From Bythopirellula goksoeyrii (GTDB lineage: Bacteria; Planctomycetota; Planctomycetia; Pirellulales; Lacipirellulaceae): a stretch of 64,000 nt of DNA. Within the stretch, counting starts at the first letter, position 1. Every line of letters starts with the position of its first letter. Shown piece after piece: positions 16,526 through 25,628 of this stretch. The notes below the pieces were generated by a model that worked only from the letters and a program-made list of their open reading frames with translations, searched no databases and was not told the DNA's origin. The translations under genes and the position numbers were made by a program. Location: positions 5,529,257 to 5,593,256 of the forward strand of contig NZ_CP042913.1 of NCBI RefSeq assembly GCF_008065115.1, written 5' to 3'.

Positions 16526-18880
16526 TCACGATTCTAGTCGTGCGGGAACTTCCAAAGTATTTGTCGTTGTATCTTTCTCCAGCGCTGTCATCACACGCAA
16601 AATCTCCTCCCCCGTGGCCGGTGACTTCAGATCAATCTCCGCGCCCGGCTTGACGTAGGAAAGCGCATTTCGCACTGCAGCCCACACCGAGAGCGCCAAC
16701 ATGAGCGGCGGTTCGCCGACGGCCTTGCTGCTGCCAATGTTATGCGTGTTGTCGTGATTGGGGAACATGCGGACGTTGAACTCCGGGGGGATGTCGGTCA
16801 CAGCGGGGATCTTGTACGTCGTTGGCGAATGGGACAGGAGTTCACCCTTCTCATTGTAGGTGAGACACTCGTTCGTGACCCAGCCCATTCCCTGCACAAA
16901 TCCGCCGATGATCTGACCCCGATCCACCCCCGGGTTGATCGACCGGCCAATGTCAATCAAGAGATCCGCCCGCAAGACGCGCATCTCGCCATTAAAGCGA
17001 TCGATGACCACCTCAGCTACAGCCGCCCCCTGGGTGAAATAGAAAAAGGGCGTACCGCGACCCGTCTCGCGATTGAAGTCAATCCCCGGTGTAGCAAAGA
17101 ACCCGCGGGCACCCAAATCAACCCGGTCCCGCCGGGCATCCTCGCACAACTGTTCAAACGGAATCCGCACCTGAGGTCGCCGGTCGTCATGCACGCTCCC
17201 CTCGGCAAAGCAAATATGCTCCGGCGAGGCGACCAGCCCCGACTCACTGTCAGCCAGATGCTCGGCGGCGAAGGTACGCAGGCGGGACTTGATTTCCTGG
17301 CAAGCCACGACTGCAGCGGCCCCATTCAGGTCGGTGCCAGCCGACGCCGCCGTAGGCGAAGTATTGTTGTTCTTCTCTGTGCTGGTTGCCATCATCAACA
17401 CCCGGCGCGGATCAATGGCAAATTCGTCGGCCACCAGTTGCCTAATCTTTACGTTCACCCCCTGCCCCATTTCCGTGGCCCCGGTCGAGACCTGAATCGT
17501 ACCGTCGGTGTAAATATTTACGAGCGAATTGCCTTGGTTGAGAAACTTGGTCGTGAACGAGATGCCAAACTTCATCCCCGTGAGCGCTAGACCGCGCACC
17601 TGCAGGCGCGACTTGGCATTGAAGTCGGCAATCTCTATACGACGTCGCTGGTAATCCGAATCTTCGGCAAGGGTTTCAAAAATCTCCGGCAAGTGATTCT
17701 TGTCGACCACTTGGCCATAGGGGGTCACATTGCGACTGCCAACGCCATAGACATTCGCCCGGCGAATCTCCAGCGCATCAAGGCCCAACTTCTCAGCTAT
17801 CGACTCCAGCACATTCTCGATGACAATCATCCCCTGTGGTCCACCGAAACCTCGAAACGCCGTATTGGGTGGGAGGTTTGTAAAGCACACCTTGCCCGTG
17901 AACTCCACATGCGGCAGGTAATAAGCATTGTCGCCGTGGAGTAGAGTGCGTTCCATCACCGAGGGGGAAAGGTCGGTCGTGGCCCCGCCGTTTGAAAAGT
18001 ACTCACACCGCAATGCCAACAAATGCCCCGCATCGTCGAATCCACACTCCCAACGCGTAAAATATTCGTGTCGCTTGCCGGTGACGCACATGTCGTCGTC
18101 TTTGTTGTATATCACCCGAGCCGCACGGCCAGTCTTCGAGGCAACCAGCGCCGCCATGATGGCGGGAATCGCCGCCTGGGTCTCCTTGCCACCGAACGCT
18201 CCCCCCATTCGCTTGCAGATGCAGACGACTTCGTGTTGACCGAGTCCCAACACCTCAGCGATGACCGCCTGAATCTCGGTTGGATTCTGCGTAGACGAGT
18301 GGACGACAATCTGCCCCTGCTCGCCCGGATAGGCAAGCGCGGCCTGCGATTCAAGGTAAAACTGCTCCTGCCCGCCACTTTTGAAGGTCCCCTGCAAACG
18401 GTGTGGAGCGGAAGTAAGGTTCTCGTCGACACGCCCGCGGGCGATTTTTCGCACAGGTCCCAGAAAGCGATTCTCTTGAATCGCCTGCTCAATGGTCAGC
18501 ACCGGTGTTTTCTCTCGGCATTCAATCTCCACGGCGCGCCGACCAAGTTCCAGGGCCGCAGGCGTCTCCGCCGCTACTACCACTACCGGTTGCCCGACAT
18601 ACATCACCTCCTCACGAGCCAGAAAAGGATCATCGGCGACGATGAGGCCAAAGACATTATGCCCCGCCACGTCCTCAGCCGTGTAGCAAGCCACGACGCC
18701 AGGTGTTTCCAGAGCGGCTTGCACGTCGATCCGCACAATCTCACCACAAGCAACCGGGCTGCCCACAAATCCAACATGCAACTCTCCCACCTGCGCCGGC
18801 ATATCATCAATAAACAAGGCGCTACCGGTAACATGCCCGCGCGCCGAATCATGTGGCAATGGTTTTCCGATGGAGGTCAT
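16526..18880 (-). CDS. xdhB: Xanthine dehydrogenase molybdopterin subunit
   Basis: Large molybdenum-binding subunit of a two-subunit bacterial xanthine dehydrogenase (784 residues, normal length). Motifs: GKPLPHDSARGHVTG at the N-terminus, GGAFGGKETQ, FRGFGGPQGM, GGFVQGMGW, and SKAVGEPPLML whose Glu is the catalytic base. It oxidises hypoxanthine/xanthine to urate at the Mo centre and passes electrons to the Fe-S and FAD centres of XdhA, encoded just upstream. XdhC is downstream. This classical enzyme exists beside the fused XdhD-like hydroxylase in the same region, so two different purine hydroxylases are available. Confidence 0.93.
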   Translation of the reverse strand: MTSIGKPLPHDSARGHVTGSALFIDDMPAQVGELHVGFVGSPVACGEIVRIDVQAALETPGVVACYTAEDVAGHNVFGLIVADDPFLAREEVMYVGQPVVVVAAETPAALELGRRAVEIECREKTPVLTIEQAIQENRFLGPVRKIARGRVDENLTSAPHRLQGTFKSGGQEQFYLESQAALAYPGEQGQIVVHSSTQNPTEIQAVIAEVLGLGQHEVVCICKRMGGAFGGKETQAAIPAIMAALVASKTGRAARVIYNKDDDMCVTGKRHEYFTRWECGFDDAGHLLALRCEYFSNGGATTDLSPSVMERTLLHGDNAYYLPHVEFTGKVCFTNLPPNTAFRGFGGPQGMIVIENVLESIAEKLGLDALEIRRANVYGVGSRNVTPYGQVVDKNHLPEIFETLAEDSDYQRRRIEIADFNAKSRLQVRGLALTGMKFGISFTTKFLNQGNSLVNIYTDGTIQVSTGATEMGQGVNVKIRQLVADEFAIDPRRVLMMATSTEKNNNTSPTAASAGTDLNGAAAVVACQEIKSRLRTFAAEHLADSESGLVASPEHICFAEGSVHDDRRPQVRIPFEQLCEDARRDRVDLGARGFFATPGIDFNRETGRGTPFFYFTQGAAVAEVVIDRFNGEMRVLRADLLIDIGRSINPGVDRGQIIGGFVQGMGWVTNECLTYNEKGELLSHSPTTYKIPAVTDIPPEFNVRMFPNHDNTHNIGSSKAVGEPPLMLALSVWAAVRNALSYVKPGAEIDLKSPATGEEILRVMTALEKDTTTNTLEVPARLES

Positions 18881-18914
18881 GATGAAAGGTCCTCATTAGT
18901 CGGGAGTCTAATCC

Positions 18915-18984
18915 CTGCGACGCGCCCTCGTCGCGGCTATTTCTATTTTCTAAATTCAACCTAGCCGCGACGCAACGCGTCGCA
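18915..18984. repeat. Family B palindromic repeat between xdhA and xdhB
   Basis: Left arm GCGACGCGCCCTCGTCGCGGCTA (from 18917) and right arm TAGCCGCGACGCAACGCGTCGC (18962-18983). Same family as 40431-40500, 42729-42783 and 44926-44988. It lies in the 124-base gap between the two subunit genes. Confidence 0.75.
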
Positions 18985-19004
18985 CGGTTCTTGACTCTGA
19001 ACTC

Positions 19005-20510
19005 TCATAACAACACCGCATCCGGTTGATGCTCCAAGTAAAACTTCACGAATACATTCCTGGTTAGCTGCAAGCGATAGTCTTCGCTCCCCCGCACATC
19101 GCTAATTGGCGTCACCTCCGCCACTGCCAGTTCACCCGCCTCTCGCATCGTTGCTTCACTGAATTCACGGCCGACGAGAAAATCTTCCGTATTGCGAGCC
19201 CGCAGCACCGTCGGGCCGACCGCTCCAAATGCCAACGCTGCCTCAGCAATTCTGCTTCCATCGAGTCGAATTCGAATCGCTGCCGTGAACGACGAGATAT
19301 CCAAATCTAGCCGACGCGACACCTTGAACAAACGCAGTAATTCTCCTTCGTCTGGCAATGGCACCGTCACCCGTGTAAGCAGTTCGCCGGGCTGTAGATC
19401 AAACTTCTTGTAGCCTTGGTAAAAATCGTTGATATTCACCGTGCGGCTGCCTTCAGCGGAACGCAACTCCAACTCGGCATCCATCACAAAGTAAAACGGC
19501 AACGAGTCGGCAATCGGTGAAGCATTGATCACGTTGCCCCCCACGGTGCCCATGTTGCGAATCTGCGGCGCCCCAAACACCTTCACAATCTGATAAAACT
19601 CCTCCAACTGCTGGCGGCATAGCGATTCCACTTCCGTCCAGGACGCCCGCGCTCCCATCACAAGCTTTCCATCAACAACTCCCAGCTGCTCCAATTCCTT
19701 CACGCGATTTAAATCCAGAATCGTCTCCGGCAACGCCTGCCCTTTGTTCACGCGCACCCCAATGTCCGTGGCCCCCGCCACGATCATAGACTGCGGCCAT
19801 TCGCGAAGTACCTCAAGTGCGCTGGCCAACGTCACTGGACAAAGAACCCGTGACGCGGCAAACCCCTTTCCTTGGCCATTCGTGGAAATGCTCGCCGGCG
19901 ATGAGAGCTTCTTGAGTAGCGGAGGTGTGGAGTCTTCAATCAATGCGATATCTTCAGCCGAGTGGGCATAGAAATCCTGCAGCATCGGCTCCGAGGGATA
20001 GAGCACATCCATCCGATCGCCTTCGGCAAGTTCCGCCGTGAGCCCCGCTTCGAGAATCGACACATATCCTGTGCAGCGGCACAAGTTCCCGGTGAGACCT
20101 GTCCGCATCGAGTCCGCATCTTTCGAACAATCATTTTCTTGCATGGCCGTCATCGCCATGGCAAATCCTGGTGTGCAGAAGCCACACTGCGAACCGTGGC
20201 AATCGACCAGTGCCTGTTGCACGTCGTTCATGGAGCCTGCCTTGGCAAGTCCTTCCACAGTAACAATGTGCGTCGAATCGAGTTGAAACAAAAACGCGAT
20301 ACAAGAATCGATTGCTTCATAGCGGAGCCCATCTTCATGGACGCGACCTACTAACACCGAACACGCTCCGCAATCCCCCTCACTGCATACAATCTTTGTA
20401 CCAATCTGGCCCAGCTCTCGACGGAGAAAATCCGAGAGCGACATCCGCGCCTGGTGCGCGTGAATTTGGTGACGGACACCATTGATGTAGAGCAATAAGA
20501 AGTCGCGCAT
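19005..20510 (-). CDS. xdhA: Xanthine dehydrogenase FAD/[2Fe-2S] subunit
   Basis: Small subunit (501 residues) with two [2Fe-2S] clusters followed by a FAD domain, the standard XdhA layout. Seen: CSEGDCGACSVL for the first cluster, CGFCTPGFAM and CRCTGYVSIL for the second, then FAD-binding VAGATDIGV, NMGTVGGNVINASPIAD. It takes electrons from XdhB and hands them to NAD+. It leads the xdhA-xdhB-xdhC string. No strong ribosome site precedes the ATG. With YgfK lacking its own FAD/NAD domain, this is the only flavin electron carrier encoded in the purine region. Confidence 0.93.
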   Translation of the reverse strand: MRDFLLLYINGVRHQIHAHQARMSLSDFLRRELGQIGTKIVCSEGDCGACSVLVGRVHEDGLRYEAIDSCIAFLFQLDSTHIVTVEGLAKAGSMNDVQQALVDCHGSQCGFCTPGFAMAMTAMQENDCSKDADSMRTGLTGNLCRCTGYVSILEAGLTAELAEGDRMDVLYPSEPMLQDFYAHSAEDIALIEDSTPPLLKKLSSPASISTNGQGKGFAASRVLCPVTLASALEVLREWPQSMIVAGATDIGVRVNKGQALPETILDLNRVKELEQLGVVDGKLVMGARASWTEVESLCRQQLEEFYQIVKVFGAPQIRNMGTVGGNVINASPIADSLPFYFVMDAELELRSAEGSRTVNINDFYQGYKKFDLQPGELLTRVTVPLPDEGELLRLFKVSRRLDLDISSFTAAIRIRLDGSRIAEAALAFGAVGPTVLRARNTEDFLVGREFSEATMREAGELAVAEVTPISDVRGSEDYRLQLTRNVFVKFYLEHQPDAVLL

Positions 20511-20715
20511 AGTTGGTTCGATTGCCTTGAGCGAAGGTACCTTTTACCTACTATTCAACTTAGTTCTGCACTACGAAGCTGGCCAGCCCTTTCCCCCTCA
20601 GAATGAGGCTTTGACCCATGAAAAATGCGCAAACTACCTACAAAGATTTTGCGATTCTTCGTTGCACATTACCAAGGTCGAGAAAGTATGACTGCGTGCA
20701 CGAAGTAGCTTCCTG

Positions 20716-23178
20716 CTACTTATAAATTGGAACTATTGGATCTCGCTGGGCACTTCGCCTGGGACGCGCTACTATCGACCCAGCACGCCAAGTAGCCACG
20801 TAAACTCGGTCGTTCGATTTGGGGGCCGACAATTGGATTCCGTCGGAGCAGATTTCGCCAAGTTCTTTTAACTCTGCTCGATCGGCCACCACCACTGCCT
20901 CAAGGTGTTCTGCCATAAACTTCTTGAATTGAGCGCTTTGGTCACGGGAGAATTCAACGGTTGCCGTTTGGATCGAAAAAGAGGTCACTTCAGGTGGTTG
21001 GCCGAATAGCACGATGGGCGTCGATCCATTTAACTCTGCTTGCAATCTAACAGCCGACTGCGGAACAGACCTGAGGTTGGCACACTCGGGTACCACTCGG
21101 CAGTAGCCAATAATAGTGACCAGCAGACTCATCCCCACCGTAGCAGCGACCAAGCGCCGGTCGGACGTGAGTTGGTTCTTCCACAACAGCACACAGCCAA
21201 CCAATGGCACAAGGCCAATCACAAGTGCCAGCCATATTGCGTTAGGCGTAACCACCACATGCGCGATCAACAACACCAAAGCCAACACGGTGCATCCGAG
21301 TACCAACTGCCTGGCAGCACGCGACGAATACTCTTCAATGAGGACATTGGCCTGCGAAGGGATAGAAGACCATCTACAATCTCCCAACATTTTCCCGAGA
21401 GACAACGACAACAAGGGCATCGCTGGGAGAATGTACGTGGGGAGCTTGCATCTCGAAAGCGAAAAGAATCCCACGATCCATGCGCTGGAGAGCAGCAGTG
21501 CACCCAACTCTTGAGTGCGGGCCTGACAAGCCTCTGCATTCTTACGTCCGAGAAAGACCACCATGGCTGGTACAAAAAATGTACTCGGCAGCATCCCCAG
21601 TGCTAACACCGGCAGATAAAACCACCAGGGCTGAGCATGATTCAGTCCGGTTACGAAGCGATGTATGTTGTGTTTCCAGAAAAAGTAGCCGATAAACTCC
21701 GACTGGCTCGCGGCGACTTGCCAAAACCATGGCGCGGAGATCAACATCGTGGGAACCGTCACTGCGAGTAGATTCCGCAACCGAAACATCGAGTAGTTTC
21801 TTGTGAGCCACGCCAAGGCCACGATCGGGGGAAAACAGAGCACCGGGGCAACGGGACCTTTGGTCATCACTCCCAACCCGCAAGCAACCCCAGTCACCAA
21901 CCACCAGAAGAGAGCACGGCGAGGTTCGTAGATTGCTCGCAATGCGCAGAGCAAGCCCACCGTGGAGAAGAGAGAAAGCAGACTATCCATCAACAAGAAC
22001 CGTCCAGCAAGGACAAACCCGCCAGTCAGACTTAGCATCAAGGCCCCTATCCAAGCCGACCTCATTCCCACAAGTCTCCATCCCAGCAGGAAAGTTGCTA
22101 ACACCGTCAAGAGTGAGGCTACGGCGCACGGAAGACGCGCACTCATCTGGTTTTCGCCAAAAAGCGAATAGCTACTAGCTGTGAGCCAATACAAGAGGGG
22201 AGGCTTGTCCAGATAGGCTTTGCCATGGAGTCGTGGAACGAGCCAGTCACCTGAATGCACCATTTCCAGTGCAATTTGCGCATAACGCGTTTCATCGGGT
22301 TCGATAAGTGCATACATTAGATTCGTGAACAACAGTGTCGACGCGATCACTGTCAAGAGAAGAGTCATCAAGGCAAACTTACGTGTTGGCCATGTCGTCT
22401 GATCCGCGCGATCGTCAGCAAACGTCGCAGGAAACATCATCTTGTTCCACCAGTAACGCGCCAGTGTGGCAAAGACCACGGGAATCTCCAGCACAGAAAC
22501 CTTGCTCACTCCGCCAGCACGTGGCCGGTGCGATACGCCAACTTCTACAATCGAGAGATCAAGCTGTCGCGCTTGGGAGAGCATCTCGGCATTTATTAGG
22601 AACCCGTCTGTCGTGATCGGTAATTGGGCGAGCACCTCGCGATGAAATAGTTTCAAAGCACAGTCGCAGTCCCGAACCCGCGTTCCCAACAAGTTTCGCA
22701 CGAGCACGTTGTACCCTGCCGAGTACATCCGCCGTAGCCAAGGATCTTGACGGTCGATGCGATAGCCAGTCACGATATCGTAATCTCGTGCAAGCATCAC
22801 CAATCGATCGAGTTCCGTTAGATCGAATTGGCAGTCGGCGTCAGTGAAACCGACAAGCTGTTTCGTAGCTTCACTAAACCCACGTCGCAGAGCCGCGCCA
22901 TAACCGAGATTCTGCGGTTGTCGTAGCAGACGGACTTGCGGCAGTTTGCCAGCAGCCTGATTTACCAACTCCGCTGTGGCGTCGGTACTGCCGTCGTCGA
23001 CCACAAGCACTTCAAAATCATGGGTCAACTCCGACAGAGCCGCGACTGCTTCATCAACCGCTTGCTGAATCGTGGCTGCTTCGTTGTACGCCGGCAGCAC
23101 AAGCGAAATGCTCGGATATTGATCGCGCAGTTCTAGCGTCTCCGTAGTCGGATCTTGATCCGTCGCAGTGGCATTCAT
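20716..23178 (-). CDS. GT2-ArnT/PMT fusion glycosyltransferase
   Basis: 820-residue membrane enzyme joining two glycosyltransferases. Residues 20-250 are a GT2 domain like dolichyl-phosphate mannose synthase (LVLPAYNEAATI, VVDDGSTD, FTDADCQFD); from about 270 comes an ArnT/PMT-type GT-C domain with the EPDETRYAQIA loop motif, LDKPPLLYWL and about ten membrane segments. The GT2 half would make a polyprenyl-phosphate sugar and the GT-C half would use it on the outer face, so the fusion couples donor synthesis to transfer. Typical ArnT targets are lipid A or glycoproteins; the acceptor here is unknown. It stands alone, divergent from the OPT transporter. Confidence 0.87.
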   Translation of the reverse strand: MNATATDQDPTTETLELRDQYPSISLVLPAYNEAATIQQAVDEAVAALSELTHDFEVLVVDDGSTDATAELVNQAAGKLPQVRLLRQPQNLGYGAALRRGFSEATKQLVGFTDADCQFDLTELDRLVMLARDYDIVTGYRIDRQDPWLRRMYSAGYNVLVRNLLGTRVRDCDCALKLFHREVLAQLPITTDGFLINAEMLSQARQLDLSIVEVGVSHRPRAGGVSKVSVLEIPVVFATLARYWWNKMMFPATFADDRADQTTWPTRKFALMTLLLTVIASTLLFTNLMYALIEPDETRYAQIALEMVHSGDWLVPRLHGKAYLDKPPLLYWLTASSYSLFGENQMSARLPCAVASLLTVLATFLLGWRLVGMRSAWIGALMLSLTGGFVLAGRFLLMDSLLSLFSTVGLLCALRAIYEPRRALFWWLVTGVACGLGVMTKGPVAPVLCFPPIVALAWLTRNYSMFRLRNLLAVTVPTMLISAPWFWQVAASQSEFIGYFFWKHNIHRFVTGLNHAQPWWFYLPVLALGMLPSTFFVPAMVVFLGRKNAEACQARTQELGALLLSSAWIVGFFSLSRCKLPTYILPAMPLLSLSLGKMLGDCRWSSIPSQANVLIEEYSSRAARQLVLGCTVLALVLLIAHVVVTPNAIWLALVIGLVPLVGCVLLWKNQLTSDRRLVAATVGMSLLVTIIGYCRVVPECANLRSVPQSAVRLQAELNGSTPIVLFGQPPEVTSFSIQTATVEFSRDQSAQFKKFMAEHLEAVVVADRAELKELGEICSDGIQLSAPKSNDRVYVATWRAGSIVARPRRSAQRDPIVPIYK

Positions 23179-23390
23179 GCCTGACCTGCCTTGCTAAATT
23201 TTCTTAAAGAGGAGACGGATCGTGAGAGTCGTCATGTTGACTCAGTACTTTGTTATCCAATGAGCGAACTGCTTGCACCGCATGTCGCGTGAGAGAAATA
23301 ACCTCTGCCCCTAGGGGGGTCAAGTGCAGCATCCCTCCAGATTCGTCTCGCATGCATTCTCCAGGCAGGTTAAATTGTGCTAGCAAGCAA

Positions 23391-23446
23391 GTTTAGCCGT
23401 CAGCCGCAGGCGTACGCGCGCTCCCCCTACGGGGTCGAGGCTAAAC
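23391..23446. repeat. Palindrome upstream of the OPT gene
   Basis: GTTTAGCC (23391-23398) and GGCTAAAC (23439-23446) enclose a GC-rich core (GCCGCAGGCG...CTACGGGGTCGAGGC). It ends 14 bases before the OPT start, so it would lie in that gene's leader. Confidence 0.55.
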
Positions 23447-23459
23447 ATTCCTACCCAAC

Positions 23460-25250
23460 ATGAAAATCCGCACCATGCCTGAAAACGAAACCGTCCCTAC
23501 AGTAGACTCCGACATCAAATACACCCCTCAACCGGGCGAACGCCAACTCACCGCTCGAGCTCTTATCGCGGGTTGTCTGGTCGGAAGCGTCGTCTCCTGC
23601 ACCAATATCTACATAGCCCTCAAGATTGGTTGGTCATTCGGCGCGTCTATCATCACCGCGGTCTTGAGCTACTCGATTTTTTCGTGGTTCAATAACAAGC
23701 TCTCCGTTATGGAAACCAACATTGCCCAAACAGCCGGCTCGGCAGCAGGCTACATGTCCACTGCAGCAGGATTAGTAGCCCCCATTCCAGCGATGATCAT
23801 GCTTGGATACGAGGTCTCGTTCCCTTCGTTGTTCATGTGGGCAGTGGCAGTCGCGTTTCTCGGTGTCTTTTTCGCTGTTCCCTTAAGACGCCAATACGTG
23901 GAAGTCGAGAAGCTTCGATTTCCCACGGGCACCGCTGCCGCTGAAACCATTCTGGCTATGTATAGCGAAGCGGGAGACGCGGTGCTCAAGGCGCGTGTAC
24001 TCTTGTGGTCGGCCCTGGGGGCCGGGCTTTTTACCTTGGCGTACAAGTTTTTTCCGCAACTCGAGGAACCTCCCCTTGAAGAATGGTTGGGCTGGGGAAT
24101 GCTTGCAACAGCTGCCGCTTGGGGATTCAAACTCTACATAGGACCTTCTCTCTTTGGAGCAGGCCTGCTGATTGGCCCTCGCGTGGTGTGGTCGCTTTTA
24201 GCTGGGGCAGTGCTGGGGTGGGCAATACTTGGACCGATAGCACAATCTCAGGGTTGGGCCCCGGGAGAGAATATGAGTTATGCCGATGGCGCAAAAGGCT
24301 GGATTCTCTGGCCGGGGGTCGCGATCATGGTTTGCGAATCACTCATGGCTTTGGCCCTTTCGTGGCGAACTTTTGTGAGGACCTTTACCACCAAGACATC
24401 ACTTGGCGAGGCCGCAGCCGACCCGGAAGCCATTCCGAATAGTTGGTGGATCGGAGGACTGATGGCGGGATCCATCGTCACCATCATCTTGGCAGACTAC
24501 ACATTCAACATCCCTTGGTATCTCACGATCGTGGCCATCCCGCTCTCCGCCGTCCTTGCCTCGGTGGCAGTTCGATCACTTGGCGAGACGGATATTAATC
24601 CCGTCGGTGGGGTTGGCAAAGTGACTCAGTTGGTATTTGGCGGAATTGCTCCCGGACAGATGGACATTAACCTTATGGCGGCGGCAATCACAGGCGGTGG
24701 AGCCAGCCAAGCCGCAGACATGATGCAAGACCTTAAGACAGGGCATCTATTGGGTGCTTCGCCTCGAAAGCAACTGGTCGCCCAACTTATTGGCAACTGT
24801 GCCGGAGTTCTCTTTGCTGTACCAGCCTATTGGCTGATCACCAGCGGCTATGAGCTTGGCGGCTCTGACATTCCCGCGCCCGCTGCGCAAGCTTGGAAGG
24901 CCATGGCCGAGCTATTGGCTGATGGCTTGGGTGCACTTCCACCGATGGCGCCTCAAGCACTATTGATCGCCGCCTGTGTCGGGGCAATTCTGCCACTGCT
25001 GAGACGTTCCGCTGCACTTCGCCCTTATATCCCAAACGGCTTGGCATTGGGAATCGCCTTTATCATCCCGCCCTACTATTCGCTGGTGATGTTCTATGGA
25101 CTGGTCGCCTGGTACATCTGGCGTTGGATCAATCCTGCTGCCCTCGAGAAGCTAAGCTATGCCGTCGCAGCAGGACTCATTGCCGGCGAGGGCCTGATGG
25201 GCATCGTCAACGCCGCCCTCACGATATTGGGTGTAAAACCATTAACATAG
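23460..25250 (+). CDS. OPT family oligopeptide/metal-chelate transporter
   Basis: Inner-membrane transporter of the OPT superfamily, 596 residues with about 14-16 hydrophobic segments. N-terminal family features are present: TPQPGERQLTARALI, then GSVVSCTNIYIALKIGWSFG; central INPVGGVGKVTQLVFGG and QAADMMQDLKTGHLLGASP are characteristic. Bacterial OPT proteins import peptides or metal-siderophore complexes by proton symport. Start is ATG at 23460, or a Met six codons later; neither has a good ribosome site. A palindromic repeat occupies the leader. The stop lies in a TAGCC word. Confidence 0.88.
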   Translation: MKIRTMPENETVPTVDSDIKYTPQPGERQLTARALIAGCLVGSVVSCTNIYIALKIGWSFGASIITAVLSYSIFSWFNNKLSVMETNIAQTAGSAAGYMSTAAGLVAPIPAMIMLGYEVSFPSLFMWAVAVAFLGVFFAVPLRRQYVEVEKLRFPTGTAAAETILAMYSEAGDAVLKARVLLWSALGAGLFTLAYKFFPQLEEPPLEEWLGWGMLATAAAWGFKLYIGPSLFGAGLLIGPRVVWSLLAGAVLGWAILGPIAQSQGWAPGENMSYADGAKGWILWPGVAIMVCESLMALALSWRTFVRTFTTKTSLGEAAADPEAIPNSWWIGGLMAGSIVTIILADYTFNIPWYLTIVAIPLSAVLASVAVRSLGETDINPVGGVGKVTQLVFGGIAPGQMDINLMAAAITGGGASQAADMMQDLKTGHLLGASPRKQLVAQLIGNCAGVLFAVPAYWLITSGYELGGSDIPAPAAQAWKAMAELLADGLGALPPMAPQALLIAACVGAILPLLRRSAALRPYIPNGLALGIAFIIPPYYSLVMFYGLVAWYIWRWINPAALEKLSYAVAAGLIAGEGLMGIVNAALTILGVKPLT

Positions 25251-25286
25251 CCGCTTGAGGCATAGCGATCTCCCCAGAAATGCTAG

Positions 25287-25320
25287 CGGCCTCGCCGGGT
25301 TTATACCACAGGCGAGGCCG
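25287..25320. terminator. Hairpin between convergent genes
   Basis: Ten-base perfect stem CGGCCTCGCC / GGCGAGGCCG with a 14-base loop, located between the ends of the OPT gene and the tiny basic gene. Only a weak T-rich run follows on the plus strand (TTGTCGTT), so termination in either direction is plausible but not certain. Confidence 0.5.
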
Positions 25321-25364
25321 TTGTCGTTCAAACAATCACAGAGCATCGCTCTGCAACCAGCCAA

Positions 25365-25463
25365 CTACTTTCCCTTTTTGCCGAGCTTAGCAGCTGGCTT
25401 GGCGGAGGCGGCTGGTTTGGCGGTAGCTTTCGCGCTACCCTTCTGTACTTTCTTATCACCCAT
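25365..25463 (-). CDS. Tiny Lys/Ala-rich basic protein (32 residues)
   Basis: A 32-residue protein beginning MGDKKVQKG and ending AAKLGKKGK, made of Ala, Lys, Pro and Ser repeats like the tails of histone H1-like or HU proteins. The start is supported by a strong ribosome site: AAAGGAG seven bases before the ATG at 25463. A longer frame upstream lacks such support. It could bind nucleic acid or be a ribosome-associated peptide; no folded domain is possible. It is separated from the OPT gene by a hairpin and from the aldo/keto reductase by about 165 bases. Confidence 0.6.
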   Translation of the reverse strand: MGDKKVQKGSAKATAKPAASAKPAAKLGKKGK

Positions 25464-25628
25464 CTGAGTTTCTCCTTTGAAGAAACGGGGGCCGAGCGTG
25501 ACTGCCAGAAAAACAAATCCCGACACTCTATTGTCACGACTTCGCGCGGATTGTACTGATCTCCTGCCAGCCGATGCAAGATGACTTTTCAAAGATTTTT
25601 AATACAGCTGAAGGTCGATCTCAACCCG

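Noticed and set aside
18023-18964. 313-codon plus-strand frame over xdhB
   Set aside because: Shadow of xdhB, which has full family motifs; the shadow product is basic and low in structure.
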